From: Candidatus Zixiibacteriota bacterium | Lineage (GTDB): Bacteria > Zixibacteria > MSB-5A5 > GN15 > PGXB01 | Length of the DNA stretch: 49,756 bases | Direction of reading: 5' to 3' | Assembly: GCA_900498245.1 (NCBI GenBank) | Contig: LS998015.1 | Span: forward strand, 2,543,170-2,592,925 | Shown: positions 26,890-36,142 of the stretch, piece after piece | How positions within the stretch are numbered: the first letter of the stretch is position 1 | Layout: each line of letters starts with the position of its first letter | Notes under the pieces: model-generated | Told to the model about the DNA's origin: nothing | Databases searched by the model: none | The model's input: the letters and a program-made list of their open reading frames with translations, nothing else | Program-made: the position numbers and the translations under genes

Positions 26890-27696
26890 TCAGGAATTCA
26901 GCAAGAAGACGCCGCTTCGCACATACTCGACATGCCCGCTGGCGATGCGAAGATTCAGCAGGTCATAAAGAAATTTTTCCTTTTCTCTCAACGGCGCTTT
27001 ATCCGTCAGAACCCGAATAGGATAATTTACTCCCACCACTCTCAATCCATAATCGAATCGGATCAGGCCGGCGGGAAACAGGTTTCCGCGGCCGATCGCG
27101 CTCACAACATTGTCGAGAGTAATCTCCGGTATCTCCACCAGACTACGGATATAATTGCTCTTGAGAGTCGCCGATTGCAGATTGCTCGGGAATATCGGCT
27201 CGGCCAGGTGAAACCGGGATGATAGAAAATTCAGAAAATCAAAAAATCGACCCGAGAAGCGAGCCTCACTATAGCGTTTGATCGCCAGATGATATTCACT
27301 CGCATCCGGAAAGGTTATCCGGACCATGTCGTATTTGCCATCGACCGGCGTTCGACCCTTGGCCGGTTTCAGGAGCACATCGCGAGGGAAGGCGGCCGCA
27401 AAATCTTCAAGATGCTTTTCATTCAGATCCTCGATTGCCGCCGAGGCCTCCACCTTTATCTTCTTTTTGTCGGTCAATATCAGCGCCGGAATCATATTTA
27501 TCCGTAACTTATGAACTGCCTCGAGAAAACCGCTGTCCCCGAGAAGAAGGTAGCGGGATGATGCCACCGGATACAGCGCCGCCGGATTGGGAATGGAACC
27601 GAATTGTCGAAAGTGACTGATATAACTGTCGCTGCCCCTGTCTCTAACCTGCATGATCGGATGAATATTGCCGGTCGATACAATACGAAATCTCAT
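26890..27696 (-). CDS. ParB/Srx-fold protein, SbnI/SerK-like
   Basis: This 268-aa protein has an N-terminal stretch patterned like the ParB/Srx fold (PNPAALYPVASSRYLLLGDSGFLEAVHKL, then NMIPALIL). Its C-terminus (GNLFPAGLIRF, VNYPIRVLTDKAPLREKEKFL, VEYVRSGVFLLN) recalls SbnI, the free-serine kinase/regulator of staphyloferrin B genes, and archaeal SerK. Where such proteins have a DGHHR-like motif this one reads GDSGF, so kinase activity is doubtful. It lies 54 bp upstream of the ferredoxin and may be co-transcribed. Assignment is from memory of family patterns and is tentative. Confidence 0.55.
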   Translation of the reverse strand: MRFRIVSTGNIHPIMQVRDRGSDSYISHFRQFGSIPNPAALYPVASSRYLLLGDSGFLEAVHKLRINMIPALILTDKKKIKVEASAAIEDLNEKHLEDFAAAFPRDVLLKPAKGRTPVDGKYDMVRITFPDASEYHLAIKRYSEARFSGRFFDFLNFLSSRFHLAEPIFPSNLQSATLKSNYIRSLVEIPEITLDNVVSAIGRGNLFPAGLIRFDYGLRVVGVNYPIRVLTDKAPLREKEKFLYDLLNLRIASGHVEYVRSGVFLLNS

Positions 27697-27884
27697 TACA
27701 GTGTCCTATTCCCAATAAAAAATAGTTTTGGATGCATAAACAGCAATTGCAGTGCCGAAATGATTGAACCTCGACAGGTAATATTAATTTTATATGCCAT
27801 AATGGATTAGAGCGTTGCCCGACTGTCTGGACCGAACCAGGGGGCGACCTGTTTTATGAAATTATGCAAGCCGCTTCAGGCCAA

Positions 27885-27924
27885 ATTGAGATAGGGGAAG
27901 TGCCGTACTTCCCCTATCCTCAAT
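27885..27924 (-). terminator. Strong hairpin after the first M28 gene
   Basis: An 11-bp perfect stem (27891-27901 with 27907-27917), extended by a second block after a bulge, follows the M28 gene stop at 27947. The remaining bases of the 250-bp gap (27697-27884) hold no gene I could support and no clear promoter. Confidence 0.65.
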
Positions 27925-27946
27925 TCCGTTGAGAGCAATTTTGCGG

Positions 27947-30673
27947 TTATTGAATGCAACCCGCCAATGGCGTCGGACCGCCCTTGTATAAATAATTGAT
28001 GAGATAGGCGACATCGAGAATATTGGCAGTACAACTATGGTTAGGATCGGCGTTATTTATATTTCCCGGCGCCGGTCCGCTTTTATAAAGATAATTGATC
28101 AGATACGCCACGTCCAGGATATTGAGAGTCTTGTCGCCGTTGACATCGCCATACAGCTCCGCCGGTCCTGACACTCCGAATATCTCCGCCACCTTGCTCA
28201 TCAGGGCCTGACCGGTCGCTTCCGTGAGATAATATATTGGAAATGACAGGGCGATTCTCGTGCTGTTTCCGACGGTGTAAATAACACCCGCCGGCTGCCC
28301 CTGAAACGACGGATTCCCGGATTGCGAATTATAGGTATAAATTACCTGGGCCCCGGGAAGAGTTTGAAATTTGGCCACATTGGAAAGAACCCCGCCGAAA
28401 GGATTATTCGTCCCGACCTGGACACTCGGCCATCCGTTGACTCCGGTTGCGCCGTTAAAATCGAAAGCGGTATTCTCCGTCACCTGAGTAAGTCCCAAAT
28501 AGTCATAAGGGAAATCCCCCGGAACCAGCGGCTGTGAACCTGAAATCCAGGAGACAGTCTGCCAGCCCGCCAGAAACAGGTTCACATCATAATTCAAGTA
28601 CCATTTCATCGAATCCTCGGAACTCCCGAAAAGATGCCCGGAAACATCATCATCGACCCAAACTATTGAATTGTACTGCCCGGCAATGGAGCGGGTCATC
28701 TGCTGGCCCGTGCCGATGCTGTACTTGGTAAAGCCGACACCCGTCATAATGCTGTCGTAGTACGCGGCCTGCTTCGTCTCCGAAGGATTGATGCCGCCGG
28801 CCGCCGTTTCATCGACAAACAGAAGCCCCCCATCGAATGTCGCCGCCACCGCCGTGGCCACCAGAGAAGTATCCGATTCATTGTTATCGTGATCCACCGC
28901 CATAACAGCATAGCGATAGGCGATATGCGGATGGGCCGTCGTATCGGCATAAACCGTATCCAGCCAGGTATCTTTAAGAACGGACCAATTGGACACCGAA
29001 TCCCGCCTCAAAATATGATAATGATCGATATCCAGTTCCTGGTTGCGGTGCCAGTGCAGATCGATTCGGGCACTGTCGGGATCGGCCGCGAATCCGCTCG
29101 GCACGCGCGGATTGATATATGTCTCTCCCGGCACCTCCAGAAGATATGCGGGACCGTACCCGTCGCCGTTTATCCCCATAACGCTGAAGTAATATACCTG
29201 TCCTTCCGTCAGCCCGGTTACATCAAAGGCGCAGGTCAAAGGCGGGACATCGACCGTATCGGTGTAATTTCCGGAACTGGTCCCGTACAGAATCTTATAT
29301 GTATAATCGGTTCGGCAATCGGTGGTCCAGGTCACTTGAATCGATTGTCCGTCGCCGACATCATACAAATGATCGATTGCGGTAATACTCGCGGCCTGGT
29401 CGATTTGACCCAGCGATGCCGCCATCCCTTTGACCATCTTGGCGAAATACGGGAAATCCATCCGTGTCGACAGATCCAAATTGGTGTGCCATCCGGCCGT
29501 ATTGAAATCCCCTTCCTCGACAAAGGCGACATGGAAGCCGAAATCGGCGAACGACGCATGATCGGAGTTCGACGCTTGCCCGGCATAATTGGGAATCAAG
29601 TCGGTGACTCGCGGATAGGCCCCCGCCAGTAGGTCGGCATAACCGCGGAAATTGCCGCTGAATATGTTCATATTGGGATAGGCGTCGGCGGTATATCCAA
29701 TCATATCGAAATTGAGCATGCACTCGACATTGACGCCCTGTTGATATAATCTCTGGGCTATAACATACGAGCCGACCAGCCCCACCTCCTCGGCCGAGAA
29801 TGCCACAAACATAATCGTCTTTTTCAATTGGACATTTTTCAGGATCCGGGCCATTTCCAGAACGGCCGCGGTTCCCGATGCATTGTCATCGGCGCCGGGG
29901 GCGTAGGTCAAAGGATCGGAGTCCTGGTTGTACGAATCATAATGGGCGCCGATCACAATCAGGCGATCCGCTTCCGTCGTGCCGGGTTTGATACAGATGA
30001 CATTATTGCACGGGTAGCCGTTAAAGTAAAAGGTATCGGTATAGACATCATTGATGTTGTAACCGAAAGAGCGAAATTTGTTGACCAGCCAGTTGCGGGC
30101 CGGTATAACCGAATCGGAATAAATATAACGGGTCCGAAAAGCCTCCAACCGGGTGTCATAGTTATAAAGGGAGTCCTGAACTATGAGATTCGCCAGCGTA
30201 TCCATTGGAAAGTCGGCCGGTTGTTGGGCCGCTATCACCGCCGGCTGATAGAAGAGCGGCGTAACTTTGCTCCCAATCAGAGTGACCGTCACGGCTTCTT
30301 TGCCTACAACTGATAATTCCGACGGCGTCAACCGGGCGATATAGTTCCCTCCCGAAACATAAATGGCTCCGTAAGGTTTTTCCTTCCGGGCGAGACCAGG
30401 ACGCAACTCGGAAACCAAATAGTAATCTTCGGGATTGAAGTCTGATGCCACGAGTTCCGGAGATAATCCGGAATTCCGAAGTGCCGCCGCCTGAGACAGA
30501 TCCAAAGCCACGATGAATCGGCCATCAAGGGTTCCGTGAGCGTGGGGGACAATTTTGGTCGCCGCCCGCAGCGCGTCGGGACTGTCAATAGATAATAGAT
30601 AAAGGTCGCCCGAATGAGCCAGAGCAAAAGAAAATCCAAAAACCAAAACCAGAAAAATTAAAATTCGCCGCAT
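27947..30673 (-). CDS. Secreted M28 metallopeptidase with C-terminal dockerin
   Basis: This 908-aa protein starts at the ATG at 30673, six bases after AAAGGA; the ATG at 30688 overlaps that RBS. A signal peptide (MRRILIFLVLVFGFSFALA) leads to a prodomain-like region and a two-zinc M28 aminopeptidase core: HYDS (His about 244), PGADDNASGT, FSAEE, NFDMIGY and SDHASF supply the ligands and catalytic Glu. Fibronectin III-like domains follow (VDVPPLTCAFDVTGLTEGQ and onward). Residues 841-908 are two dockerin-type repeats. It is a paralogue of the next gene upstream and probably degrades extracellular peptides. Confidence 0.92.
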   Translation of the reverse strand: MRRILIFLVLVFGFSFALAHSGDLYLLSIDSPDALRAATKIVPHAHGTLDGRFIVALDLSQAAALRNSGLSPELVASDFNPEDYYLVSELRPGLARKEKPYGAIYVSGGNYIARLTPSELSVVGKEAVTVTLIGSKVTPLFYQPAVIAAQQPADFPMDTLANLIVQDSLYNYDTRLEAFRTRYIYSDSVIPARNWLVNKFRSFGYNINDVYTDTFYFNGYPCNNVICIKPGTTEADRLIVIGAHYDSYNQDSDPLTYAPGADDNASGTAAVLEMARILKNVQLKKTIMFVAFSAEEVGLVGSYVIAQRLYQQGVNVECMLNFDMIGYTADAYPNMNIFSGNFRGYADLLAGAYPRVTDLIPNYAGQASNSDHASFADFGFHVAFVEEGDFNTAGWHTNLDLSTRMDFPYFAKMVKGMAASLGQIDQAASITAIDHLYDVGDGQSIQVTWTTDCRTDYTYKILYGTSSGNYTDTVDVPPLTCAFDVTGLTEGQVYYFSVMGINGDGYGPAYLLEVPGETYINPRVPSGFAADPDSARIDLHWHRNQELDIDHYHILRRDSVSNWSVLKDTWLDTVYADTTAHPHIAYRYAVMAVDHDNNESDTSLVATAVAATFDGGLLFVDETAAGGINPSETKQAAYYDSIMTGVGFTKYSIGTGQQMTRSIAGQYNSIVWVDDDVSGHLFGSSEDSMKWYLNYDVNLFLAGWQTVSWISGSQPLVPGDFPYDYLGLTQVTENTAFDFNGATGVNGWPSVQVGTNNPFGGVLSNVAKFQTLPGAQVIYTYNSQSGNPSFQGQPAGVIYTVGNSTRIALSFPIYYLTEATGQALMSKVAEIFGVSGPAELYGDVNGDKTLNILDVAYLINYLYKSGPAPGNINNADPNHSCTANILDVAYLINYLYKGGPTPLAGCIQ

Positions 30674-30787
30674 AAATGGTCCTTTCATAAACTCAGACAG
30701 GCGGGAAAATGCCGCGCCGTAATGGAGACACTTCGAATAATTAATTCAATAAATAAATATAACCTTCCCCCTGCAATTTTAAAAGCC

Positions 30788-33523
30788 TTATTTTATGAGC
30801 AGACATCCCTTCATGGGGGCCGCACCGTGACGGTAACAGAAATTTATCAGATAAATGACGTCGGCCAGATTAACAAGACAATTTCCGTCGGCATCGGCAA
30901 ATGTCATATCCAGCGGGGCCGCTCCCCCCTTATATAAATACCTGAGAAGTAAAGTAATGTCACGAAGGTTTATTTGCCCGTCCAAATTGGCATCCCCATA
31001 TACTTCGGCTCCCGTCCCTTCTCCGAAGGTCGCCATGACTTTTGCCAACAGCGCCTGGGCCGATGATTCCGTCAGATAATAGATTGGAAAAGAGAGGGCA
31101 ATCCTTTTACTCACGCCGTCCTGATATAGCACCCCGGCCGGCTCTCCTTCAAATTGGGCATTCCCCGATTGGGAATGAAAACGATAAATGACCTCCGCTC
31201 CCGGCCGCAGGGCAAATATATCAATATTTGACAGGGCGGCCCCAAACGGTCCCGACGGCGCCACCTCAAGATTTGGCCAGCCGTTTACACCCTCGGCCCC
31301 GACAAAATCGAAGGCGCTGTTTTCCGTTACCTGCGTTATACCGAGATAATCATAGACAAAATTCCCCGGGCCCAGAGGATTGGAACCTGTCAGCCACGAA
31401 ACGGTCTGCCATCCGGCCAAAAGAAAATTGGCCTCATACCCGAGGTACCATTTGATAGAATCGAGGGAGTTGTTGAAAAGATGCCCGGAATAGTCGTCAT
31501 CGAACCAGAACATAGAACTGTATTGCCCCGCCAGCGAGCGGGAGATCTTTTGGGACGCCGTATTGATGTAATATTTGGAAAGGTGGTTCCCGCCGAATAT
31601 GCTGTCGTAGAAAATTGTCTGTTGCGCTTCCGACGGATTAATCCCCCCGGACGCGGTTTCGTCGACAAAAATTATCCCCTTATTGAATGTTGCCCTGACG
31701 GCGCTCATTACCGGCGTGCTGTCGGACTCGTTCATATCATTATCATAGGCCCGCAGAAAATATTGGAAGGTCTTCTGTCCCGGAATGGATTCGTCACTGT
31801 ATGATGTATCGGTGATATTATCGGCCAATGTCGACCAGTTGTCAAGGGAATCGCGCCGCATTACCCGGTAATGATTGATATCCAGTTCCCGATTGGGCCG
31901 CCAGTTGAGGACAATTTTGCCGGTATCGGGATTGGCAGAAAAATCGGCCGGAATTCGCGGCCTTAAATATGATGTCCCCGATGATTCTTTCAGCAGTATA
32001 GAGGGATGGCCCTCGGCGTTGAAGGGCCTGACGCCGATAAAATATTCCTGCCCTTCCGTCAGGCCGGTCAAATCATACTGGCAGACTCCGGCCGGGATTT
32101 CGACCGAATCCGTATAAACGGCTGATTCCGTCCCGTAATAGATTCTGTACGTATAATCGGGACGACACTGATCATTCCAGTAAATCCTCAGCGACTGCCC
32201 GTCGCCGATATCCCGAATATCTTCGATTGCCACCGGCGCCGGCATGCTCTCCACCTGCCCGATTGTTGCCGCCGCCATCCGGACGATTTCTGTCATGAAA
32301 GGATAATTCATATTGGCCGAAATATCGGTAACATTGTGATAGGTTGGATTTGTCTGATAATTGCGCTCGATGACAAAAGCGACATCATAACCGCGATTGA
32401 GAAACGGAGAATGATCCGAGGCCTGCGACATTCCGGCATATATCGGAACCAGGTTGGGCGCCACCCGCTCCGCCGCGGCCGCGCAGAGATCGGCGTACCC
32501 GCGAAAGGTCCCGCTGAACAGAGATATATCATCGACCGAGTCGGCATTGTACGATATCATGTCGAGGTTCAGCATGAATTCCACATCGACCCCATTTTCA
32601 TATAAACCCTGCGCGAAATAATTGGAGCCCACCAGCCCGGATTCCTCGGCGCTGAAAGCGACAAAAATAATGGTCTTATCGAAAGCGGCATCTTTCATGA
32701 TTCGCGCCAGTTCCAGAACACCACTGGTTCCGCTGGCATTGTCATCGGCTCCGGGCGCCAGCGTCATTGCTTGATCCGATACAGAATCATAATGCCCCCC
32801 CACGACAATTACCTTATCCGGCTCATTTATACCCGGTTTAATGCAGAAGACATTGTTGAGATAGACCCCGCCCGATATCGAAAACGTATCAAGACGGACA
32901 TCACTGTAACCGAACGAAAGAAACTTCTGATAAATCCAATCCCGGGCGGCCCGGATTGAATCGGTATAGACATAGCGGGTCTTGAACTCCTCCAACCGGT
33001 GGACATAGGAATAGAGCGAATCCTGAACCACATAATCGGCCAGGGTATCGGTCGGAAATTCCTCCAGGGGAAGTCTGAATCCTCTTTGAGATGATAAGAA
33101 AAAGGGCGACTCCTTGCCTGCTAAAGGGACAAGAAAATACCCGGATTGCGATAATCTCCCGGCTTCCGCTTCCTCGGCTATAATCAGAATTTGTTCTCCG
33201 GAAACTGAAAGAGATTGCGTTGGAGTGATTTCTTTTATTATTCCCGCCGGGCGCATCTTTTCCGCTATAAATACTTTACCTATATCAATATTCCGTGCCA
33301 GGAGGGTCGGCTCCAGCCCGGCTTTCCTGAGCAAAACCAGACTTGCCGAATCCGCAGAAACAATAAACTTCCCGTCAAAAATTCCATAGGCATGCGAGAG
33401 GATGCCTTTGGCCGCTTGAAGATTAGTTTGATTTTCAACCTGAAGTAAATAAAGATCTTCGGCGGCGATGGCCGAAGCCGTGAAAACGACACTTAATGCC
33501 AAAATATAGATAATTTTTATCAT
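30788..33523 (-). CDS. Secreted M28 metallopeptidase with C-terminal dockerin, paralogue
   Basis: This 911-aa protein has the same architecture as the gene at 27947: signal peptide (MIKIIYILALSVVFTASAIA), M28 core (GGHYDS, PGADDNASGT, FSAEESGLVGS, NLDMISY, SDHSPF), fibronectin III-like domains and a C-terminal pair of dockerin repeats (from about residue 842, YGDANLDGQINLRD). The two line up over their whole length, indicating tandem duplication. GAGGAG lies 7 nt before the ATG. No terminator was seen in the 114 bp to the paralogue, so co-transcription is possible. Confidence 0.92.
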   Translation of the reverse strand: MIKIIYILALSVVFTASAIAAEDLYLLQVENQTNLQAAKGILSHAYGIFDGKFIVSADSASLVLLRKAGLEPTLLARNIDIGKVFIAEKMRPAGIIKEITPTQSLSVSGEQILIIAEEAEAGRLSQSGYFLVPLAGKESPFFLSSQRGFRLPLEEFPTDTLADYVVQDSLYSYVHRLEEFKTRYVYTDSIRAARDWIYQKFLSFGYSDVRLDTFSISGGVYLNNVFCIKPGINEPDKVIVVGGHYDSVSDQAMTLAPGADDNASGTSGVLELARIMKDAAFDKTIIFVAFSAEESGLVGSNYFAQGLYENGVDVEFMLNLDMISYNADSVDDISLFSGTFRGYADLCAAAAERVAPNLVPIYAGMSQASDHSPFLNRGYDVAFVIERNYQTNPTYHNVTDISANMNYPFMTEIVRMAAATIGQVESMPAPVAIEDIRDIGDGQSLRIYWNDQCRPDYTYRIYYGTESAVYTDSVEIPAGVCQYDLTGLTEGQEYFIGVRPFNAEGHPSILLKESSGTSYLRPRIPADFSANPDTGKIVLNWRPNRELDINHYRVMRRDSLDNWSTLADNITDTSYSDESIPGQKTFQYFLRAYDNDMNESDSTPVMSAVRATFNKGIIFVDETASGGINPSEAQQTIFYDSIFGGNHLSKYYINTASQKISRSLAGQYSSMFWFDDDYSGHLFNNSLDSIKWYLGYEANFLLAGWQTVSWLTGSNPLGPGNFVYDYLGITQVTENSAFDFVGAEGVNGWPNLEVAPSGPFGAALSNIDIFALRPGAEVIYRFHSQSGNAQFEGEPAGVLYQDGVSKRIALSFPIYYLTESSAQALLAKVMATFGEGTGAEVYGDANLDGQINLRDITLLLRYLYKGGAAPLDMTFADADGNCLVNLADVIYLINFCYRHGAAPMKGCLLIK

Positions 33524-33575
33524 ATTTTATCTCCTCACCCGGACAGACTGTCTCCCTTTGGATTTTCCTACTAAA

Positions 33576-33606
33576 TATATAGATAAACAGTGGGCGGATT
33601 TGTCAA
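33576..33606 (-). promoter_or_regulatory. Promoter of the M28 pair
   Basis: TTGACA on the minus strand (33606-33601) is followed by an AT-rich TCTATATATTT stretch (17- to 19-bp spacing) about 55 bp before the ATG. The palindrome GACAGACTGTC (33542-33552) lies in the leader. Confidence 0.5.
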
Positions 33607-33644
33607 AAACTTTGAGATGATTTGCGCCGGCGATATGAGAAAAA

Positions 33645-34079
33645 TCAGGAGTCCAGCGATTTTGTGAGGATTACTTTCATTTCTTCCCGCACTTGAAGAT
33701 ATTTACCGGAAGCGGTAGCCGCTATTTCGCCATTTTCGAACCGCGCCTCACCTTTCGTGACAAAGAGCCGTCCCTTCTCTTTATCTACGCTCCCTTCCAG
33801 CAATAGTTTCTGCCCGACCACAACGGCCTTGTGAAAATTGACCGTCAATTCCACCGTCATGGCGAATATTCCCCGCGCCAGAAGGGCCTTAATCATCACT
33901 TCATCCATGAGAGCCGCTGTAATTCCGCCGTGGAGCACCCCGGAATACCCTTCAAAATTCTTTTGAGCGGTATACTCCGAAATGGCCTTATCTTCCCTGA
34001 AATAGAAACGGGCCTGAAGGCCGATCTGATTCTTGTCGCCACAGACAAAACATCCTGAATATCGCGCGATTTCCTGCAT
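33645..34079 (-). CDS. PaaI-type hotdog-fold thioesterase
   Basis: This 144-aa protein has the 4HBT/PaaI signature GYSGVLHGGITAALMDE: His50-Gly-Gly and Asp59/Glu60 are the usual active-site region. It also has the N-terminal CFVCGDKNQIGL seen in many PaaI-like thioesterases. It should hydrolyse acyl-CoA thioesters; the substrate is unknown. It stands alone between the M28 promoter and the terminator of the lipoprotein gene. No strong RBS is visible. Confidence 0.85.
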   Translation of the reverse strand: MQEIARYSGCFVCGDKNQIGLQARFYFREDKAISEYTAQKNFEGYSGVLHGGITAALMDEVMIKALLARGIFAMTVELTVNFHKAVVVGQKLLLEGSVDKEKGRLFVTKGEARFENGEIAATASGKYLQVREEMKVILTKSLDS

Positions 34080-34125
34080 AGCGCTAATTTATCGCTTCGG
34101 ATACCGATGTCAAGACAACAAAAAA

Positions 34126-34151
34126 AGCCCCGCCGGTTTTTGGGCGGGGCT
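34126..34151 (-). terminator. Rho-independent terminator of the lipoprotein gene
   Basis: On the minus strand a perfect 9-bp GC stem (34151-34143 with 34134-34126) is followed by a run of seven T's, 20 nt after the stop at 34171. Confidence 0.92.
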
Positions 34152-34170
34152 CATTCAAGTAATTTATAAT

Positions 34171-35028
34171 TTATTCCGTAGGCGGAACGCAGAGTTCGCG
34201 GCTCCAGTTCCACGTCTTACCGGAACCGTTCACCGTCACGTTAGCCGTACCATTCGCAAACTGAATCGTCGCCGTCCAGGTCCTGACAACCATAGTTTTC
34301 CCGGTGTTGTCGGTTAGGGTCCAGGACTCATTTATATTCATGCCCAGCGTTCCCGATGACGGGCATCCGCTGGCCCAACCGGCCGAGGGAACCTTGTTTA
34401 TCTGGATATTGTCTACCGTGACATTCATACCGAAAAGGGCCTCGATAGTGGAATCAAGGGTTATATAGTGCCATTCGACATTGAGATTCTTGCTTCCGTT
34501 GATACCGGCCACGTTGCCGTCCAGGCCGGAAAATTCCAGATTGACATCACCGGTCATATTGGTGTGGGTCGCCGTCTGGTTCTGATTGGCGAAATCCCAG
34601 CGATGGATATAATGCATATAATCCAGGCCGGTGGCGTTCTGAATCGGGGTTCCGTCGCTCATGTACTGCACCGAGTCGGAGACATGATGCGTGAAAGCCA
34701 CATTCGACAGGGCGACATAAATAATATGCCAGCCGTTGACATAGACATAGATGGCCGTGTCATTCGGTCCCATCGGACCATAGGCGGCGCCGATACTGCC
34801 GGTGTCGACCGGAAGATTATAAACATTTTCAAAGCCGTTGGAGAAATATGAAACGGTTGAATCGAGCAGATTATCAACCTGGGTCTTGACCGGGACAAAT
34901 TCCGGATCGGTCAGGGAGCCGGTAACAGTGGTGCTGACCGGGGTTTTATCACTGGAACAGCCGGCCGCCAGAAGGGCGGCGATAACTAACAGCAGGCCGA
35001 TTCCGGAGAGAGTCTTGCGTGAAAACAT
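34171..35028 (-). CDS. Lipoprotein of unknown function
   Basis: This 285-aa protein has a clear lipoprotein signal (MFSRKTLSGIGLLLVIAALLAAGC, lipobox LAAGC) and AAAGGAG before the ATG. The mature part is rich in Thr, Asn, Ser and Val with alternating beta-strand patterns. It contains a Cys pair (GCPSSG and the terminal ELCVPP) that could form a disulfide. No family recognised. It follows argF by 48 bp with its own terminator. Confidence 0.85.
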   Translation of the reverse strand: MFSRKTLSGIGLLLVIAALLAAGCSSDKTPVSTTVTGSLTDPEFVPVKTQVDNLLDSTVSYFSNGFENVYNLPVDTGSIGAAYGPMGPNDTAIYVYVNGWHIIYVALSNVAFTHHVSDSVQYMSDGTPIQNATGLDYMHYIHRWDFANQNQTATHTNMTGDVNLEFSGLDGNVAGINGSKNLNVEWHYITLDSTIEALFGMNVTVDNIQINKVPSAGWASGCPSSGTLGMNINESWTLTDNTGKTMVVRTWTATIQFANGTANVTVNGSGKTWNWSRELCVPPTE

Positions 35029-35076
35029 GGCAACTCCTTTCGCGGCATCCGGTGCCGGAACCGGCCCTCTCGGCGA

Positions 35077-35982
35077 TTACTGCTGGAGGAGGAAGACCAT
35101 AATGGCCTTCTGGATATGCAACCTGTTTTCGGCTTCGTCGAAAACGATGGAATGCTTCGGGTCGTCCATAACCTCATCGGTTATTTCCCGTCCCCGTTCC
35201 GCCGGCAGGCAGTGCATCACCAGGTAGCCGGGATCGGCTCCTTTTAAAAGTGCCGCATTTAATTGATATTTACTTAATAAATCTGCCTTCTCTTTCGACT
35301 GGTCCTTTTGTCCCATTGAGGCCCAGACATCTGTATAAATTACATCGGCATCCTTAACCGCTTCTTTAGGATCCTCCGTCACCAGTATCCGACTGCCTTT
35401 GTTGGCCTTAGCCAGTGTCAGGGCATTTTTATCCGGCGGGGTCGCTTTCGAGGTCCCGATTCTCAGGTCAATCGGAAGTTTCGAGGCCAAAGTCAGCCAG
35501 GAGTTGCATACATTATTGCCGTCGCCGAGATAGGCAATTTTGTAAATATCCTTTTTCTTATGCTCCATTATGGTGAGATAGTCCCCCAATATCTGGCAGG
35601 GATGTCCCAGATCGGTCAGCCCGTTGATCACCGGCACCGAGGCATATTTGGCCAGTTCGGTAACATCGGAGTGGGCGAAAGTCCGAATCATAATCATTCC
35701 CACATACCGCGACAGCACCCGCGCCGCATCGGCGACCGATTCCCTTTTGCCCAGTTGGATTTCATTGTCGGTTATATAAAGAGCATGACCGCCCAATTGG
35801 TTGATGCCGACTTCGAACGAAACTCGGGTTCTAAGCGACGGTTTGGTAAAAATGCAGGCGACCGATTTCCCGGCCAGCGGCTTAGGAGCGATTTTCCCGC
35901 TCTTCATCTTGCCGCATAAATCGAATATTTCCAATACCTCGTCTTTGGTCAGATCGGTTATCTCGGTAAATGATCTTGGCAT
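35077..35982 (-). CDS. argF: Ornithine carbamoyltransferase
   Basis: This 301-aa enzyme makes citrulline from ornithine and carbamoyl phosphate in arginine synthesis. The carbamoyl-phosphate site KPSLRTR (47-53), HPCQILGD, the ornithine-loop DVWASMGQ and the catalytic HCLPAERG are all intact. Length is normal. AAAGGAG lies 5 nt before the ATG. No other arg gene is in the window. It diverges from the LiaF-like gene. Confidence 0.95.
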   Translation of the reverse strand: MPRSFTEITDLTKDEVLEIFDLCGKMKSGKIAPKPLAGKSVACIFTKPSLRTRVSFEVGINQLGGHALYITDNEIQLGKRESVADAARVLSRYVGMIMIRTFAHSDVTELAKYASVPVINGLTDLGHPCQILGDYLTIMEHKKKDIYKIAYLGDGNNVCNSWLTLASKLPIDLRIGTSKATPPDKNALTLAKANKGSRILVTEDPKEAVKDADVIYTDVWASMGQKDQSKEKADLLSKYQLNAALLKGADPGYLVMHCLPAERGREITDEVMDDPKHSIVFDEAENRLHIQKAIMVFLLQQ

Positions 35983-36024
35983 ATCTTCTCCTTTCTTCTT
36001 TCATATGGATTCAAAAATCGTCTC

Positions 36025-36053
36025 AAGTAACAGTCCCGGGGTAATTATGTCAA
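36025..36053 (-). promoter_or_regulatory. Possible argF promoter
   Basis: TTGACA on the minus strand (36053-36048), a 17-bp spacer and a weak TTACTT (36030-36025) precede argF by about 45 bp. The -35 is consensus; the -10 is poor. No ARG-box-like palindrome was noticed. Confidence 0.4.
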
Positions 36054-36142
36054 GTAATTGCCAAACCGGATCTTATATTATTGTTGTCCGCCGAAACATA
36101 AATTATTACCCTTTCGTATCTGCTACGAGGAGGTAAAAAATT

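Noticed and set aside
28889-29632. 247-aa plus-strand frame opposite the M28 peptidase gene
   Set aside because: Antisense shadow; no signal, RBS or recognisable domain.
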